Assembly (NCBI RefSeq): GCF_039536745.1
Contig: NZ_BAAAZE010000014.1
Location: 124,001-188,000 of the forward strand
Source: Actimicrobium antarcticum
GTDB taxonomy: Bacteria; Pseudomonadota; Gammaproteobacteria; Burkholderiales; Burkholderiaceae_D
Direction: 5' to 3'
Length of the DNA stretch: 64,000 bases
Positions 20,932 to 30,960 of the stretch are shown here, piece after piece. Under the pieces are notes generated by a model, which was not told where the DNA came from, did not search any database, and saw only the letters and a list, made by a program, of their open reading frames with translations. Made by a program: the position numbers and the translations under genes. Positions within the stretch are counted from its first letter, which is position 1. Each line of letters begins with the position of its first letter.

Positions 20932-23900
20932 TTAATCCCGCTCGAGATCGATATCGATACCGAGTGAACGAATTTCCTTGACCAGCACGTTGAACGATTC
21001 AGGCATACCGGCGTCGATTACATGGTCGCCCTTGACCAGGTTTTCATACACTTTGGTACGACCATTCACGTCATCCGACTTCACGGTCAACATCTCCTGC
21101 AAGACGTACGATGCGCCGTAAGCTTCGAGTGCCCACACTTCCATTTCACCGAAACGCTGACCACCGAACTGCGCTTTACCGCCAAGTGGCTGTTGCGTCA
21201 CCAGCGAATAAGGACCAGTCGAACGTGCATGCATCTTGTCATCAACCAGGTGATGCAACTTCAGCATGTGCATGTAGCCTACCGTGACCGACCGCTCGAA
21301 TGCTTCGCCAGTACGACCGTCATACATCGTCACCTGGTTTTTCGACGGCGTCATACCGAGTTGCTTGGCAATGTGATCCGGGTAAGCAAGATCAAGCATG
21401 CGATGGATTTCTTCCTCGTTGGCGCCATCGAAGACCGGTGTCGCAAACGGCACACCATGCTTCAGATTAGATGCCAGCTCCAGGATTTCGTCATCGCTGA
21501 AACTATCCAGATCTTCGCTCTTGCCAGACTCGTTATAAATCACCGCGAGGAACTTGCGCAGCTCGATAACTTTGGCTTGCGCCTTCAGCATTTCACCAAT
21601 CCGCAAGCCCAAGCCTTTGGCAGCCCATCCAAGATGGACTTCCAGAACCTGACCAACGTTCATCCGGGATGGCACACCGAGTGGATTCAATACGATGTCT
21701 GCCGGCGTGCCGTCAGCCATGTACGGCATGTCTTCGATAGGCACGATACGTGACACCACGCCTTTGTTGCCGTGACGACCCGCCATCTTGTCGCCTGGCT
21801 GCAGACGACGCTTCACGGCAAGGTAGACCTTGACCATTTTCTGCACGCCTGGTGGCAATTCATCGCCTTGCGTCAGCTTCTTGCGTTTTTCTTCAAAGGC
21901 AAGGTCGAACTGATGACGCTTCTCTGCAATCGATTCCTTGATGGCTTCGAGTGCTGCTGCGGCATCGTCGTCGGCGGGACGAATATCGAACCAGTGGTAT
22001 TTGTCCAGGTCGGCAAGATACTCTTTGGTAATCTTCGCGCCTTTAGCCAACTTCTTCGGACCACCGTTCACGACTTTACCGACCAGTACACGTTCGAGAC
22101 GCTGGAAACCGTCGCCTTCGACGATGCGCAGCTGGTCATTCAAATCAAGACGGTAGCGTTTCAGCTCATCGTCAATAATTTGTTGTGCACGTTTGTCACG
22201 CGGGATTCCTTCGCGCGTGAATACCTGCACGTCGATCACGGTACCAATCATGCCGGACGGCACACGCAACGATGTGTCTTTCACATCGGATGCTTTTTCA
22301 CCAAAGATGGCGCGCAGAAGTTTCTCTTCTGGCGTCAGCTGGGTTTCTCCTTTTGGCGTTACCTTGCCGACCAGCGTATCACCGGCTTCGACTTCAGCTC
22401 CAATGTAGACGATGCCGGATTCATCGAGCCGTGCCAGCTGGTTTTCAGCGAGATTGGAAATATCGCGTGTGATCTCTTCAGCACCTAGCTTGGTATCCCG
22501 TGCAACAACCGACAGCTCTTCGATATGAATCGACGTGTAACGGTCATCCGCAACGACCTTTTCAGAGATCAGAATCGAATCTTCAAAGTTGTAGCCATTC
22601 CACGGCATAAACGCCACGAGCATGTTTTGACCAAGAGCCAACTCACCAAGGTCCGTCGATGCACCGTCAGCAATCACGTCATGCTTGGCGACACGGTCAC
22701 CCACCTTGACGATTGGACGCTGGTTGATGTTCGTATTCTGGTTTGACCGTGTGTACTTGATCAAATTATAAATATCGACACCAACTTCACCAGCGGTTGC
22801 TTCTTCGTCGTTAACACGAATCACCACACGACCGGCATCAATGTAATCAACCAGACCACCACGCAAGGCTTGAACGGTGGTTCCGGAGTCGACTGCAACA
22901 GTACGTTCGATACCTGTTCCGACCAGCGCCTTTTCAGGACGCAAGCACGGCACCGCCTGACGTTGCATGTTGGCACCCATCAGTGCACGGTTTGCATCGT
23001 CATGCTCCAGGAACGGAATCAACGACGCTGCAACCGACACGATCTGACCAGGAGCCACGTCCATGTATTGCACGCGTTCCGGCGATACCAGAATCGTCTC
23101 GCCCGCTTCACGTGCCGAGACGAGCTCGTCTGACAGCTGACCAGTCTTGTCGATGGTCGCGTTCGCCTGAGCGATGATGTAGCGGCCTTCTTCGATCGCT
23201 GACAGGTAATCAATCTGGCTGGTGATCTTGCTGTCGAATACTTTGCGATACGGCGTTTCAAGGAAACCGTATTCATTCAACCGTGCATACAGCGCCAGCG
23301 AGTTGATCAGACCAATGTTTGGTCCCTCTGGCGTTTCGATCGGACAAACCCGACCGTAGTGTGTCGGATGAACGTCACGGACTTCAAAGCCGGCACGTTC
23401 CCGTGTCAGACCGCCAGGTCCCAGTGCAGAAACGCGACGCTTGTGCGTGATCTCGGACAACGGATTCGTCTGGTCCATAAACTGCGACAATTGCGACGAA
23501 CCGAAAAATTCACGAATCGCAGCTGAAATCGGCTTCGAATTGATCAGGTCGTGCGGCATCAGGTTGTCAGCTTCCGCTTGACCCAGACGCTCTTTCACGG
23601 CGCGTTCAACACGCACCAGACCAGCACGGAATTGATTCTCCGCCAGCTCACCGACGCAACGCACACGACGATTACCGAGGTGATCGATGTCATCGACTTC
23701 GCCGCGACCATTGCGCAACTCGACAAGGATCTTAATTACGGCAAGGACATCATCGTTGGACAATGTCATCATGCCGGTCAGCTCATCGCGACCGATACGA
23801 CGGTTGAACTTCATGCGGCCAACAGCCGACAGGTCATAACGGTCTTCGTTATAGAACAAGCCGTTGAACAGCGCTTCAACCGAGTCTTCGGTTGGCGGCT

Positions 23901-25038
23901 CGCCTGGACGCATCATGCGGTAGATCGCGACTTTGGCAGCCATCTGGTCAGCCGTATCGTCCATACGCAGGGTTTGCGAGATGTATCCACCCTGGTCGAG
24001 GTCATTGGTGTACAGCGTTTGAATATCAGTGACATTCGCTTCGCGCAAACGCGCCATCAGCTCTTCAGTCAGCTCGTCATTCGCACTCGCGACAACTTCG
24101 CCGGTATCAGAATCAATGATATTTTTTGCCAGGACGCGCCCGAGCAAATAATCTTCAGGGACCGTAATGTGCTTGATTCCAGCGGCTTCGATTTCACGGA
24201 CATGCTTGGCGTTGACCCGCTTGTCTTTGGCGACGATCGATTTACCCGCCTTGTCGTTGATGTCAAAACGCGCAACTTCACCGCGCAGACGCTCACCGAC
24301 GAATTCCATTTCGCCGCCTTCGGCGCGCAGTGCGAAGTTGTCGAAGACAAAGAAATTCGCGAGTATCTGTTCCGGCGTCATGCCGATTGCCTTCAGCAGG
24401 ATCGTGACTGGCATCTTGCGGCGACGGTCGACACGGAAAAACAGAATGTCTTTCGGATCGAACTCGAAATCCAGCCATGAGCCGCGGTAAGGAATGATTC
24501 GGGCTGAGAACAGCAACTTGCCCGACGAGTGGGTCTTGCCGCGATCGTGTTCGAAGAACACGCCTGGCGAACGGTGCAACTGCGACACAATGACGCGTTC
24601 CGTACCGTTGATCACAAACGAACCAGTCGTCGTCATGAGTGGCAATTCACCCATGTAGACTTCTTGCTCCTTCATCTCCTTGACCACCGGCTTGGTTGGC
24701 GATTCCTTGTCAAGAATCACCAGACGCACTTTCGCCCGTAGCGGCGACGCGAATGTCAATCCGCGCTGCTGGCATTCCTTGACGTCGAACGGCGGATCGC
24801 CAAGAATGTACGAAAGAAATTCGAGACGCGCGAAACCATTGTGCGAGACGATCGGGAAAATCGAGGTGAAGGCCGACTGCAGGCCTTCGTTCCGGCGTTG
24901 CGATGGAACTTTGTCCGCTTGCAAAAAGCTAAGGTAGGACTCGAGCTGCGTCGCCAGCAGGAACGGAACGTTGTGGACGTTAGCGCGTTTCGCAAATGAT
25001 TTACGAATACGCTTCTTCTCAGTAAATGAGTAGTGCAT
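20932..25038 (-). CDS. rpoB: RNA polymerase beta subunit
   Basis: A 1368-residue beta subunit starting MHYSFTEKKRIRKSFAKR. The frame is open 18 codons further upstream, but homologues begin at this ATG (25036-25038). The rifampicin pocket reads GSSQLSQFMDQTNPLSEITH followed by KRRVSALGPGG, with the Asp516, His526 and Ser531 equivalents intact, so a rifampicin-sensitive allele is expected. Translation continues to a normal IDIDLERD carboxy end. Confidence 0.98.
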   Translation of the reverse strand: MHYSFTEKKRIRKSFAKRANVHNVPFLLATQLESYLSFLQADKVPSQRRNEGLQSAFTSIFPIVSHNGFARLEFLSYILGDPPFDVKECQQRGLTFASPLRAKVRLVILDKESPTKPVVKEMKEQEVYMGELPLMTTTGSFVINGTERVIVSQLHRSPGVFFEHDRGKTHSSGKLLFSARIIPYRGSWLDFEFDPKDILFFRVDRRRKMPVTILLKAIGMTPEQILANFFVFDNFALRAEGGEMEFVGERLRGEVARFDINDKAGKSIVAKDKRVNAKHVREIEAAGIKHITVPEDYLLGRVLAKNIIDSDTGEVVASANDELTEELMARLREANVTDIQTLYTNDLDQGGYISQTLRMDDTADQMAAKVAIYRMMRPGEPPTEDSVEALFNGLFYNEDRYDLSAVGRMKFNRRIGRDELTGMMTLSNDDVLAVIKILVELRNGRGEVDDIDHLGNRRVRCVGELAENQFRAGLVRVERAVKERLGQAEADNLMPHDLINSKPISAAIREFFGSSQLSQFMDQTNPLSEITHKRRVSALGPGGLTRERAGFEVRDVHPTHYGRVCPIETPEGPNIGLINSLALYARLNEYGFLETPYRKVFDSKITSQIDYLSAIEEGRYIIAQANATIDKTGQLSDELVSAREAGETILVSPERVQYMDVAPGQIVSVAASLIPFLEHDDANRALMGANMQRQAVPCLRPEKALVGTGIERTVAVDSGTTVQALRGGLVDYIDAGRVVIRVNDEEATAGEVGVDIYNLIKYTRSNQNTNINQRPIVKVGDRVAKHDVIADGASTDLGELALGQNMLVAFMPWNGYNFEDSILISEKVVADDRYTSIHIEELSVVARDTKLGAEEITRDISNLAENQLARLDESGIVYIGAEVEAGDTLVGKVTPKGETQLTPEEKLLRAIFGEKASDVKDTSLRVPSGMIGTVIDVQVFTREGIPRDKRAQQIIDDELKRYRLDLNDQLRIVEGDGFQRLERVLVGKVVNGGPKKLAKGAKITKEYLADLDKYHWFDIRPADDDAAAALEAIKESIAEKRHQFDLAFEEKRKKLTQGDELPPGVQKMVKVYLAVKRRLQPGDKMAGRHGNKGVVSRIVPIEDMPYMADGTPADIVLNPLGVPSRMNVGQVLEVHLGWAAKGLGLRIGEMLKAQAKVIELRKFLAVIYNESGKSEDLDSFSDDEILELASNLKHGVPFATPVFDGANEEEIHRMLDLAYPDHIAKQLGMTPSKNQVTMYDGRTGEAFERSVTVGYMHMLKLHHLVDDKMHARSTGPYSLVTQQPLGGKAQFGGQRFGEMEVWALEAYGASYVLQEMLTVKSDDVNGRTKVYENLVKGDHVIDAGMPESFNVLVKEIRSLGIDIDLERD

Positions 25039-25218
25039 GAACACTCCGTGAGTGACAGGAAGGATGGACAGTTCAGACCTCGACAGCAACATGCGGTACC
25101 TGCATGCGCCAACAACGACGAAACCTCAAGTGACAACCCTGCTAAATCGAGTTACTTTTGTCTCCTATTTGCGGTGGCCCAGCATAGGTTGAGCACCATA
25201 AATTTGGAAACGACAAAG

Positions 25219-25264
25219 GAGCCAAAGCCGAACCCTTCCTGAAAAGGGTTCCGCGCTTTGACTC
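25219..25264 (-). promoter_or_regulatory. Stem-loop in the rplL-rpoB spacer
   Basis: Ten base pairs including one G-U (25219-25228 with 25255-25264), a small asymmetric internal loop, then eight perfect pairs (25230-25237 with 25244-25251) around a six-base loop. It lies in the 258-base region between rplL and rpoB. In E. coli this same interval holds an attenuator and an RNase III processing stem, so an equivalent role here is plausible but not shown. Confidence 0.6.
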
Positions 25265-25296
25265 CGGCGCTGCAGAACTGCGCTGACGGACCGAGT

Positions 25297-25665
25297 TTAC
25301 TTGATTTCGGCTTTCGCGCCTGCATCTTCCAGCTTTTTCTTGGCTGCTTCAGCATCAGCTTTCGATACTGCTTCTTTAACTGGCTTCGGTGCACCGTCAA
25401 CCAGATCTTTAGCTTCTTTGAGGCCAAGGCCGGTGATTTCGCGAACAGCTTTAATTACGCCAACTTTGTTAGCGCCGAAATCGGTCAAAGTAACCGTGAA
25501 TTCTGTTTGCTCTTCAACAACTGCTGCAGCACCAGCTGGACCTGCAACTGCCATTGCAGCTGCCGACACGCCAAATTTCTCTTCGAACGCTTTGACCATC
25601 TCGTTCAATTCCATTACTGACATCGCGCCTACGGCTTCGAGGATATCGTCTTTGCTAATTGCCAT
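25297..25665 (-). CDS. rplL: 50S ribosomal protein L7/L12
   Basis: A 122-residue stalk protein with the amino-terminal dimerisation region (MAISKDDILEAVGAMSVMEL), an Ala/Gly-rich hinge, and the carboxy-terminal factor-binding domain with VIKAVREITGLGLKEAKDLV. Multiple copies bind L10 and recruit EF-Tu and EF-G. AGGAG precedes the ATG. Confidence 0.97.
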   Translation of the reverse strand: MAISKDDILEAVGAMSVMELNEMVKAFEEKFGVSAAAMAVAGPAGAAAVVEEQTEFTVTLTDFGANKVGVIKAVREITGLGLKEAKDLVDGAPKPVKEAVSKADAEAAKKKLEDAGAKAEIK

Positions 25666-25752
25666 TTGAAACTCCTAAATTGTATTGATAAGTACATCTG
25701 ATCAGTATTAACGCAAAACGTTGGTTCTTCCCGGTAGAAACTACCGGAAATA

Positions 25753-26298
25753 TCAAGCAGCTTCGACTGGCGCTTCGGCTTCTGCCTCGGCGGTCGGTGC
25801 GGCTTCGCTTCCTTCGTTTTTCTTGGCTGCGAGTGCGGCCAAAGCGCGTGCAAAACCCGATACCGGCGCTTGCATGATCCCCAACAACTGGGACAGCAGA
25901 ACTTCGCGGCTTGGGATACTGGCTAACGATGATACGCCTGCTTTATCAAGCGCTTTACCACCATAATTACCTGCCTTGATAACCAGTTTGTCGTTGGTTT
26001 TTGCAAAGTCTTGAAGAACTTTTGCAGCAGCAACGGCATCATCCGAGATTGAATAGATCAACGGACCGGTCATTTCAGAAGCAAGGCCAGAAAATGCAGT
26101 GCCTTCAACAGCGCGACGAGCAAGCGTATTTTTCAATACGCGCAAGTACACACCTTCAGCACGTGCTTTTGCACGCAGTTGCGTCAAGTGACTAACCTGG
26201 ATGCCACGGTATTCGGCCACGACGATCGTCTGCGCTGTTGCGACTTTGGCAGAGATTTCGGCTACAACGGCCTTTTTGTCATTCAGATTGAGACTCAC
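25753..26298 (-). CDS. rplJ: 50S ribosomal protein L10
   Basis: A 181-residue L10 beginning with GTG (residues read as MSLNLNDKKAVVAEI), the base of the L7/L12 stalk. A TTG two codons upstream is in frame, but GGAGG is adjacent to it and correctly spaced only for the GTG at 26296-26298. The carboxy end (PVEAA) is Ala/Glu-rich. It lies behind a long leader. Confidence 0.94.
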   Translation of the reverse strand: MSLNLNDKKAVVAEISAKVATAQTIVVAEYRGIQVSHLTQLRAKARAEGVYLRVLKNTLARRAVEGTAFSGLASEMTGPLIYSISDDAVAAAKVLQDFAKTNDKLVIKAGNYGGKALDKAGVSSLASIPSREVLLSQLLGIMQAPVSGFARALAALAAKKNEGSEAAPTAEAEAEAPVEAA

Positions 26299-26604
26299 GG
26301 TCAACCTCCAAAAATGATACTCAGCTACTACATAACCGCGAGTGGTTACTTGCCTTGCATCGGTTCGAACACGGCGTCCGAAGTTAGGAGTTCCGACTGG
26401 CGTACCAGCTTAGAGACTACAAAACTTGTTCGGGCTCACCATCTGCGTTGGGAACTGCCTGGGCAGCGTTTTAACGGGAAGCATTAACAGCATGTTTCTC
26501 GCCCAACGGTCTTTGATTGTCTGAACGCACGCCAATACATTGACGTCCGATTCAGCCCAAAGATCTGCTCCGCGCCGACGTGGCACGGAGTCTTAAACTT
26601 TTAC
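26299..26604 (-). promoter_or_regulatory. rplJ: L10 leader between rplA and rplJ
   Basis: A 306-base untranslated region. In many bacteria an L10-(L7/L12) complex binds a kink-turn structure in this leader to repress translation. The length fits, but I did not identify the binding site or a clear promoter with confidence. No gene is seen here. Confidence 0.45.
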
Positions 26605-27300
26605 TCAGGCAGTCAACGATGCCTGATCAACACGCACACCGGCACCCATAGTGGATGACAGCGACACCTTGCGCAGGTAGACACCTTTGCTTGACGTTGG
26701 CTTTGCTTTGGTCAACGCATCGATCAACGCAACCAGGTTCGACTTCAGTGCTTCGTCGGTGAACGACTTGCGACCAATAGTTGCGTGAATGATACCGCCT
26801 TTATCAGTACGGTACTGCACTTGACCAGCTTTTGCGTTCTTGACAGCCGTTGCGACGTCAGGAGTTACCGTACCCACTTTTGGGTTAGGCATCAGACCGC
26901 GAGGACCAAGAATCTGGCCCAGCGTACCAACGATACGCATCGTGTCAGGTGACGCAATCACGATATCGAAAGGCATGTTACCAGCCTTGATCTGCTCGGC
27001 AAGATCTTCCATGCCGACGATGTCCGCACCGGCGGCTTTCGCCTGCTCGGCCTTTTCACCTGTCGCGAACACAGCGACGCGTACACTTTTACCTGTACCA
27101 GCGGGCAATACCACTGAACCGCGAACAACCTGGTCCGACTTCTTGGCATCCACACCCAATTGAACCGATACATCGATCGACTCGTTGAATTTTGCAGTTG
27201 CCAGCTCTTTGATCAGTGCTACGGCATTGTCAAAAGGATAGGCCTTGGTGCGATCTACTTTTGCCTTGATTGCTTTTACGCGCTTCGATAACTTAGCCAT
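26605..27300 (-). CDS. rplA: 50S ribosomal protein L1
   Basis: A 231-residue L1 (MAKLSKRVKAIKAKVDRTKAY) with the typical GTGKSVRVAVFA and ILGPRGLMPNPKVGTVT segments. It binds the L1 stalk of 23S rRNA and in E. coli represses the L11 operon. Its ATG overlaps the rplK stop codon by one base (TAATG). Confidence 0.97.
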   Translation of the reverse strand: MAKLSKRVKAIKAKVDRTKAYPFDNAVALIKELATAKFNESIDVSVQLGVDAKKSDQVVRGSVVLPAGTGKSVRVAVFATGEKAEQAKAAGADIVGMEDLAEQIKAGNMPFDIVIASPDTMRIVGTLGQILGPRGLMPNPKVGTVTPDVATAVKNAKAGQVQYRTDKGGIIHATIGRKSFTDEALKSNLVALIDALTKAKPTSSKGVYLRKVSLSSTMGAGVRVDQASLTA

Positions 27301-27731
27301 TAGATTTCCTCTACCGTGATGCCCATGGAACGTGCGGAACCGGCGATGATGCGCACAGCTGCGTCCATGTCAGCAGCCGTCAAATCCGGCCGTTTTTGAG
27401 TTGCGATTTCTTCCGCTTGCTTGCGGGTGATGCTACCAACCTTGTCGGTATGCGGCTTCGGCGAACCCTTGGTGATTCCGGCAGCTTTTTTGATCAGGAT
27501 CGTTGCTGGCGGCGTCTTCATCACGAAGGTGAACGACTTGTCAGCGAATGCCGTGATCACGACTGGAATCGGCAGACCTGGCTCGAGACCCTGGGTCTGG
27601 GCGTTAAACGCCTTGCAGAATTCCATGATGTTCAAACCGCGCTGGCCCAGTGCTGGACCAATCGGAGGGGACGGGTTTGCTTTACCAGCTGGCACTTGCA
27701 GCTTGATAAAACCAATAATCTTCTTTGCCAT
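27300..27731 (-). CDS. rplK: 50S ribosomal protein L11
   Basis: A 143-residue L11 with the proline-rich amino-terminal VPAGKANPSPPIGPALGQRG that is the thiostrepton and stringent-factor region. It binds the GTPase-associated centre of 23S rRNA. A 166-base spacer, without a recognised gene, separates it from nusG. Confidence 0.97.
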   Translation of the reverse strand: MAKKIIGFIKLQVPAGKANPSPPIGPALGQRGLNIMEFCKAFNAQTQGLEPGLPIPVVITAFADKSFTFVMKTPPATILIKKAAGITKGSPKPHTDKVGSITRKQAEEIATQKRPDLTAADMDAAVRIIAGSARSMGITVEEI

Positions 27732-27897
27732 TGTGGCTCCTTCGTAGGTGAGTGATAGCGCCTTTTTGATCGCAACTGCATTTTCGCGATTTACTAAGGC
27801 TCCTCTTTCAAATCCACCGGAATTCGTGCGTGATGCACAGTGTCCCGGCTTGACACATCAATACTCTGTTGGCAATCAACCGATTGCCTTGGTCGGG

Positions 27898-28500
27898 TTA
27901 AACTTTTTCGACCTGTCCGAACTCCAGCTCAACCGGCGTAGCGCGACCAAAGATGGTGACCGAAACCCGCACACGCGACTTCTCGTAATTCACTTCCTCG
28001 ACGTTGCCGTTAAAATCAGTGAACGGACCGTCCTTGATACGAACCAGCTCACCGACTTCATACAAGACTTTAGGCCGAGGCTTTTCAATGCCTTCTTGCA
28101 TCTGCTGCATGATTTTATCAACTTCATGCGGCGGGATAGGTGTTGGCTTGTTCGATTTACCGCCAATGAAACCCGTCACCTTGCTTGTGTTTTTGACGAG
28201 ATGCCATGTTTCGTCGGTCATTTCCATTTCCACCAGCACGTAGCCTGGAAAGAAACGACGCTCTGTCACTGATTTCTGGCCGTTCTTGACTTCGATCACT
28301 TCTTCAGTTGGAACCAGAATCTGACCGAATTTATCATCCATTCCAGCGCGAGTAACCCGCTCTGTTAGTGCACGCTGGACGCTTTTCTCCATGCCAGAGT
28401 AGGCATGGACTACATACCAGCGTTTTTTGCTTGTCAGCGCCGTCACTGCAGCGCTTTCTGGCACTACAGGAGACCCTTCATCTGCATTTTCGCTCGTCAT
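27898..28500 (-). CDS. nusG: Transcription termination/antitermination factor NusG
   Basis: A 200-residue NusG with the NGN domain (KKRWYVVHAYSGMEKSVQRAL) and a carboxy-terminal KOW domain (VGELVRIKDGPFTDFNGNVE). It links RNA polymerase with Rho or with ribosomal S10. The ATG at 28498-28500 overlaps the secE stop codon (ATGA). A longer reading from an upstream TTG is possible but lacks a Shine-Dalgarno sequence. About 25 acidic, poorly conserved residues precede the NGN domain. Confidence 0.96.
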   Translation of the reverse strand: MTSENADEGSPVVPESAAVTALTSKKRWYVVHAYSGMEKSVQRALTERVTRAGMDDKFGQILVPTEEVIEVKNGQKSVTERRFFPGYVLVEMEMTDETWHLVKNTSKVTGFIGGKSNKPTPIPPHEVDKIMQQMQEGIEKPRPKVLYEVGELVRIKDGPFTDFNGNVEEVNYEKSRVRVSVTIFGRATPVELEFGQVEKV

Positions 28501-28880
28501 TTTTTCCAACCCAGAATTACGTCATACAGCAAAAATTCCAATAGCTTGTCTGTACCCCACAGAAAGAGCGCCATCACCAGTACGAAACAAAAGACAATCG
28601 CAGTAATCTGCATTGCTTCTTTACGTGTAGGCCAGACTACTTTTTTAGTTTCACGCACAGCTTCGCTGGCGAAATTCAAAAAATCTTTTCCAGGCGTGGA
28701 GGACCAGGCTATCGCAATAGCGACAAGAAGCCCGCACACAAGAGCGCTCGCACGCACCATGCCGGACTTGTCTGCCAGAACATAGAAACCAACTACACCT
28801 GCAATGACCGCACAGATCGCCAATGCGACTTTCAGCTTGTCGCTCGACGCGCTAACTGTTTGCACAGGTTGATTAGACAT
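28497..28880 (-). CDS. secE: Preprotein translocase subunit SecE
   Basis: A 127-residue SecE of the three-helix type: two predicted transmembrane helices near residues 17-58, the conserved amphipathic region ending in ETKKVVWPTRKEAMQ, then the third helix. It clamps SecY. It sits between tRNA-Trp and nusG, the classic order. Confidence 0.96.
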   Translation of the reverse strand: MSNQPVQTVSASSDKLKVALAICAVIAGVVGFYVLADKSGMVRASALVCGLLVAIAIAWSSTPGKDFLNFASEAVRETKKVVWPTRKEAMQITAIVFCFVLVMALFLWGTDKLLEFLLYDVILGWKK

Positions 28881-28916
28881 ACTCTATTTACTTTCGGTAC
28901 CCTACACCAGAATCGG

Positions 28917-28992
28917 TGGCAGGGGCGGAGGGCCTCGAACCCCCAACCTTCGGTTTTGGAGACCGACGCTCTGCCAATTGAGCTACGCCCCT
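28917..28992 (-). tRNA. trpT: tRNA-Trp (anticodon CCA)
   Basis: A 76-base cloverleaf with acceptor stem AGGGGCG/CGCCCCT, D stem GCTC/GAGC, anticodon CCA in loop TCTCCAAAA, the GGTTCGAGGC T loop, and an encoded 3' CCA. It sits between tuf copy 2 and secE. Confidence 0.97.
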
Positions 28993-29065
28993 ACGTTTGA
29001 AAATGAGAACATGAAAACCGGTACAGTACGTTGCTTCCGTCTATACCGATCTCCATGCTCAGTTA

Positions 29066-30256
29066 TTACTCAATAATTTTTGCAACGACGCCAGCACCAA
29101 CGGTACGACCACCTTCACGGATGGCGAAGCGCAAACCTTCTTCCATCGCGATCGGGTTAATCAGCATAACCGTGATCGACACGTTATCGCCTGGCATGAC
29201 CATTTCTTTGTCTTTTGGCAACTCGATCGAACCGGTCACGTCCGTGGTACGGAAGTAGAACTGTGGGCGATAGTTGTTAAAGAAAGGAGTATGGCGGCCG
29301 CCTTCGTCTTTCGACAGAACATAGATCTCGCCGGTGAAATGCTTGTGCGGCTTGATCGAGTTCGGCTTCGCCAATACCTGGCCCCGCTCGACGTCTTCAC
29401 GCTTGGTACCGCGCAACAGCACGCCAACGTTATCGCCAGCTTGACCCTGGTCGAGCAATTTCCGGAACATTTCCACGCCCGTGCAGGTCGTCTTTTGTGT
29501 GTCGCGGATGCCGATGATTTCCAGCTCTTCGCCGACTTTGACAATGCCGCGCTCGATACGTCCGGTCACAACGGTACCGCGACCCGAGATCGAGAATACG
29601 TCTTCAACTGGCAGCAGGAAAGCACCGTCAACTGCGCGCTCTGGCGTTGGAATATAGGTGTCGAGAGCGTCGGCCAGCTTCATGATTGCCTGCTCGCCCA
29701 ACGGACCTGTATCGCCTTCCAGTGCCAGCTTGGCTGAACCCTGGATGATCGGCAGGTCGTCGCCTGGGAATTCGTACTTGACTAGCAGTTCGCGCACTTC
29801 CATTTCAACCAGTTCAAGCAGCTCGGCGTCGTCCACCATGTCGCACTTGTTCAGGAAAACGATGATGTAAGGAACGCCAACCTGACGCGCCAGCAGGATG
29901 TGCTCGCGGGTTTGTGGCATCGGGCCGTCTGCAGCTGAACACACCAGAATGGCGCCGTCCATCTGTGCAGCGCCAGTAATCATGTTTTTCACATAGTCGG
30001 CATGGCCTGGGCAGTCAACGTGCGCATAGTGGCGCGCTGCTGTTTCATATTCGACGTGCGCGGTGTTGATCGTGATGCCGCGTGCTTTTTCTTCCGGTGC
30101 TGCATCGATCTGGTCGTAGGCTTTTGCTTCGCCGCCGAATTTCTTCGACAGCACTGTTGCAATTGCTGCCGTCAGCGTGGTCTTGCCATGGTCGACGTGG
30201 CCAATCGTGCCCACATTCACGTGCGGTTTGGTCCGCTCAAACTTGCTTTTTGCCAT
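29066..30256 (-). CDS. tuf: Elongation factor Tu, copy 2
   Basis: A second 396-residue EF-Tu whose protein is identical to the copy at 11497-12687. It is downstream of tRNA-Tyr, tRNA-Gly and tRNA-Thr and upstream of tRNA-Trp and secE, the same arrangement as tufB in E. coli. Sequence identity between the copies stops right after the stop codon and right at the start codon, as expected for gene conversion limited to the coding region. Confidence 0.98.
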   Translation of the reverse strand: MAKSKFERTKPHVNVGTIGHVDHGKTTLTAAIATVLSKKFGGEAKAYDQIDAAPEEKARGITINTAHVEYETAARHYAHVDCPGHADYVKNMITGAAQMDGAILVCSAADGPMPQTREHILLARQVGVPYIIVFLNKCDMVDDAELLELVEMEVRELLVKYEFPGDDLPIIQGSAKLALEGDTGPLGEQAIMKLADALDTYIPTPERAVDGAFLLPVEDVFSISGRGTVVTGRIERGIVKVGEELEIIGIRDTQKTTCTGVEMFRKLLDQGQAGDNVGVLLRGTKREDVERGQVLAKPNSIKPHKHFTGEIYVLSKDEGGRHTPFFNNYRPQFYFRTTDVTGSIELPKDKEMVMPGDNVSITVMLINPIAMEEGLRFAIREGGRTVGAGVVAKIIE

Positions 30257-30340
30257 CTTGGACTCCTAACGATTTGAGAGAATGTTCAGGCACGCGCCTG
30301 TTCGACTTGTTGCTGCATAGAACGCATGCAAGCTTGAAAC

Positions 30341-30415
<75 letters not shown>

Positions 30416-30456
30416 TACTGCGCAGACGACATCTGAGATCATCGACTACCAAAAAC

Positions 30457-30530
30457 TGGAGCGGGTGAAGGGAATCGAACCCTCGTCATAAGCTTGGAAG
30501 GCTTCAGCTCTACCATTGAGCTACACCCGC
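30457..30530 (-). tRNA. glyT: tRNA-Gly (anticodon TCC)
   Basis: A 74-base cloverleaf with acceptor GCGGGTG/CACCCGC, anticodon loop CTTCCAA, T loop TTCGATTC and an encoded CCA. Its sequence and place between tRNA-Tyr and tRNA-Thr match the tufB tRNA cluster. Confidence 0.96.
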
Positions 30531-30619
30531 GAGGGTCACCACTACTTCTGCATTCACAACCTGTTCGGCACTACTTGCGATACTTGAGCCTAGAATTCAG
30601 GCCATTTTTTTTGCAATAC

Positions 30620-30705
30620 TGGTGGAGGGGGCTGGATTCGAACCAGCGTACTCGTAAGAGGGCAGATTTACAGTCTGCTGCCATTAACCACTCGGCCACC
30701 CCTCC
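30620..30705 (-). tRNA. tyrU: tRNA-Tyr (anticodon GTA)
   Basis: An 86-base class II tRNA with acceptor GGAGGGG/CCCCTCC, a long variable arm, anticodon loop CTGTAAA and an encoded CCA. It is the first gene of the tRNA-tuf-secE-nusG transcription unit. Confidence 0.96.
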
Positions 30706-30719
30706 GTGGGGAACCCCAA

Positions 30720-30748
30720 ACTATATTGGAGAGAACGCCCATTGTCAA
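30720..30748 (-). promoter_or_regulatory. Strong sigma-70 promoter of the tRNA-tuf operon
   Basis: On the minus strand a perfect TTGACA (30743-30748) is 17 bases from TATAGT (30720-30725), about 15 bases before tRNA-Tyr. The discriminator contains a run of G, typical of stringently controlled stable-RNA promoters. Confidence 0.88.
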
Positions 30749-30960
30749 TCATCACACCGCAATGCTTATCGACCTGAAACCTGTACAAGATTCCAAATTG
30801 CGAGGCGCATCATACTATGAAGTCGCAATGGCAATGCGCACTATTTTCAATATTCGTACGAAAAATTTTCACCGTACCAGCAGTCAAACGTTTCGCGTCG
30901 ACGAACACATGCGTGCCACCCTCGCTGCGAAGAATGCGTGGTGCAAAATCGAACTGTTTA

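Noticed and set aside
23551..24480. 309-codon plus-strand frame opposite rpoB
   Set aside because: Antisense of the highly conserved beta subunit; its product has no family features.
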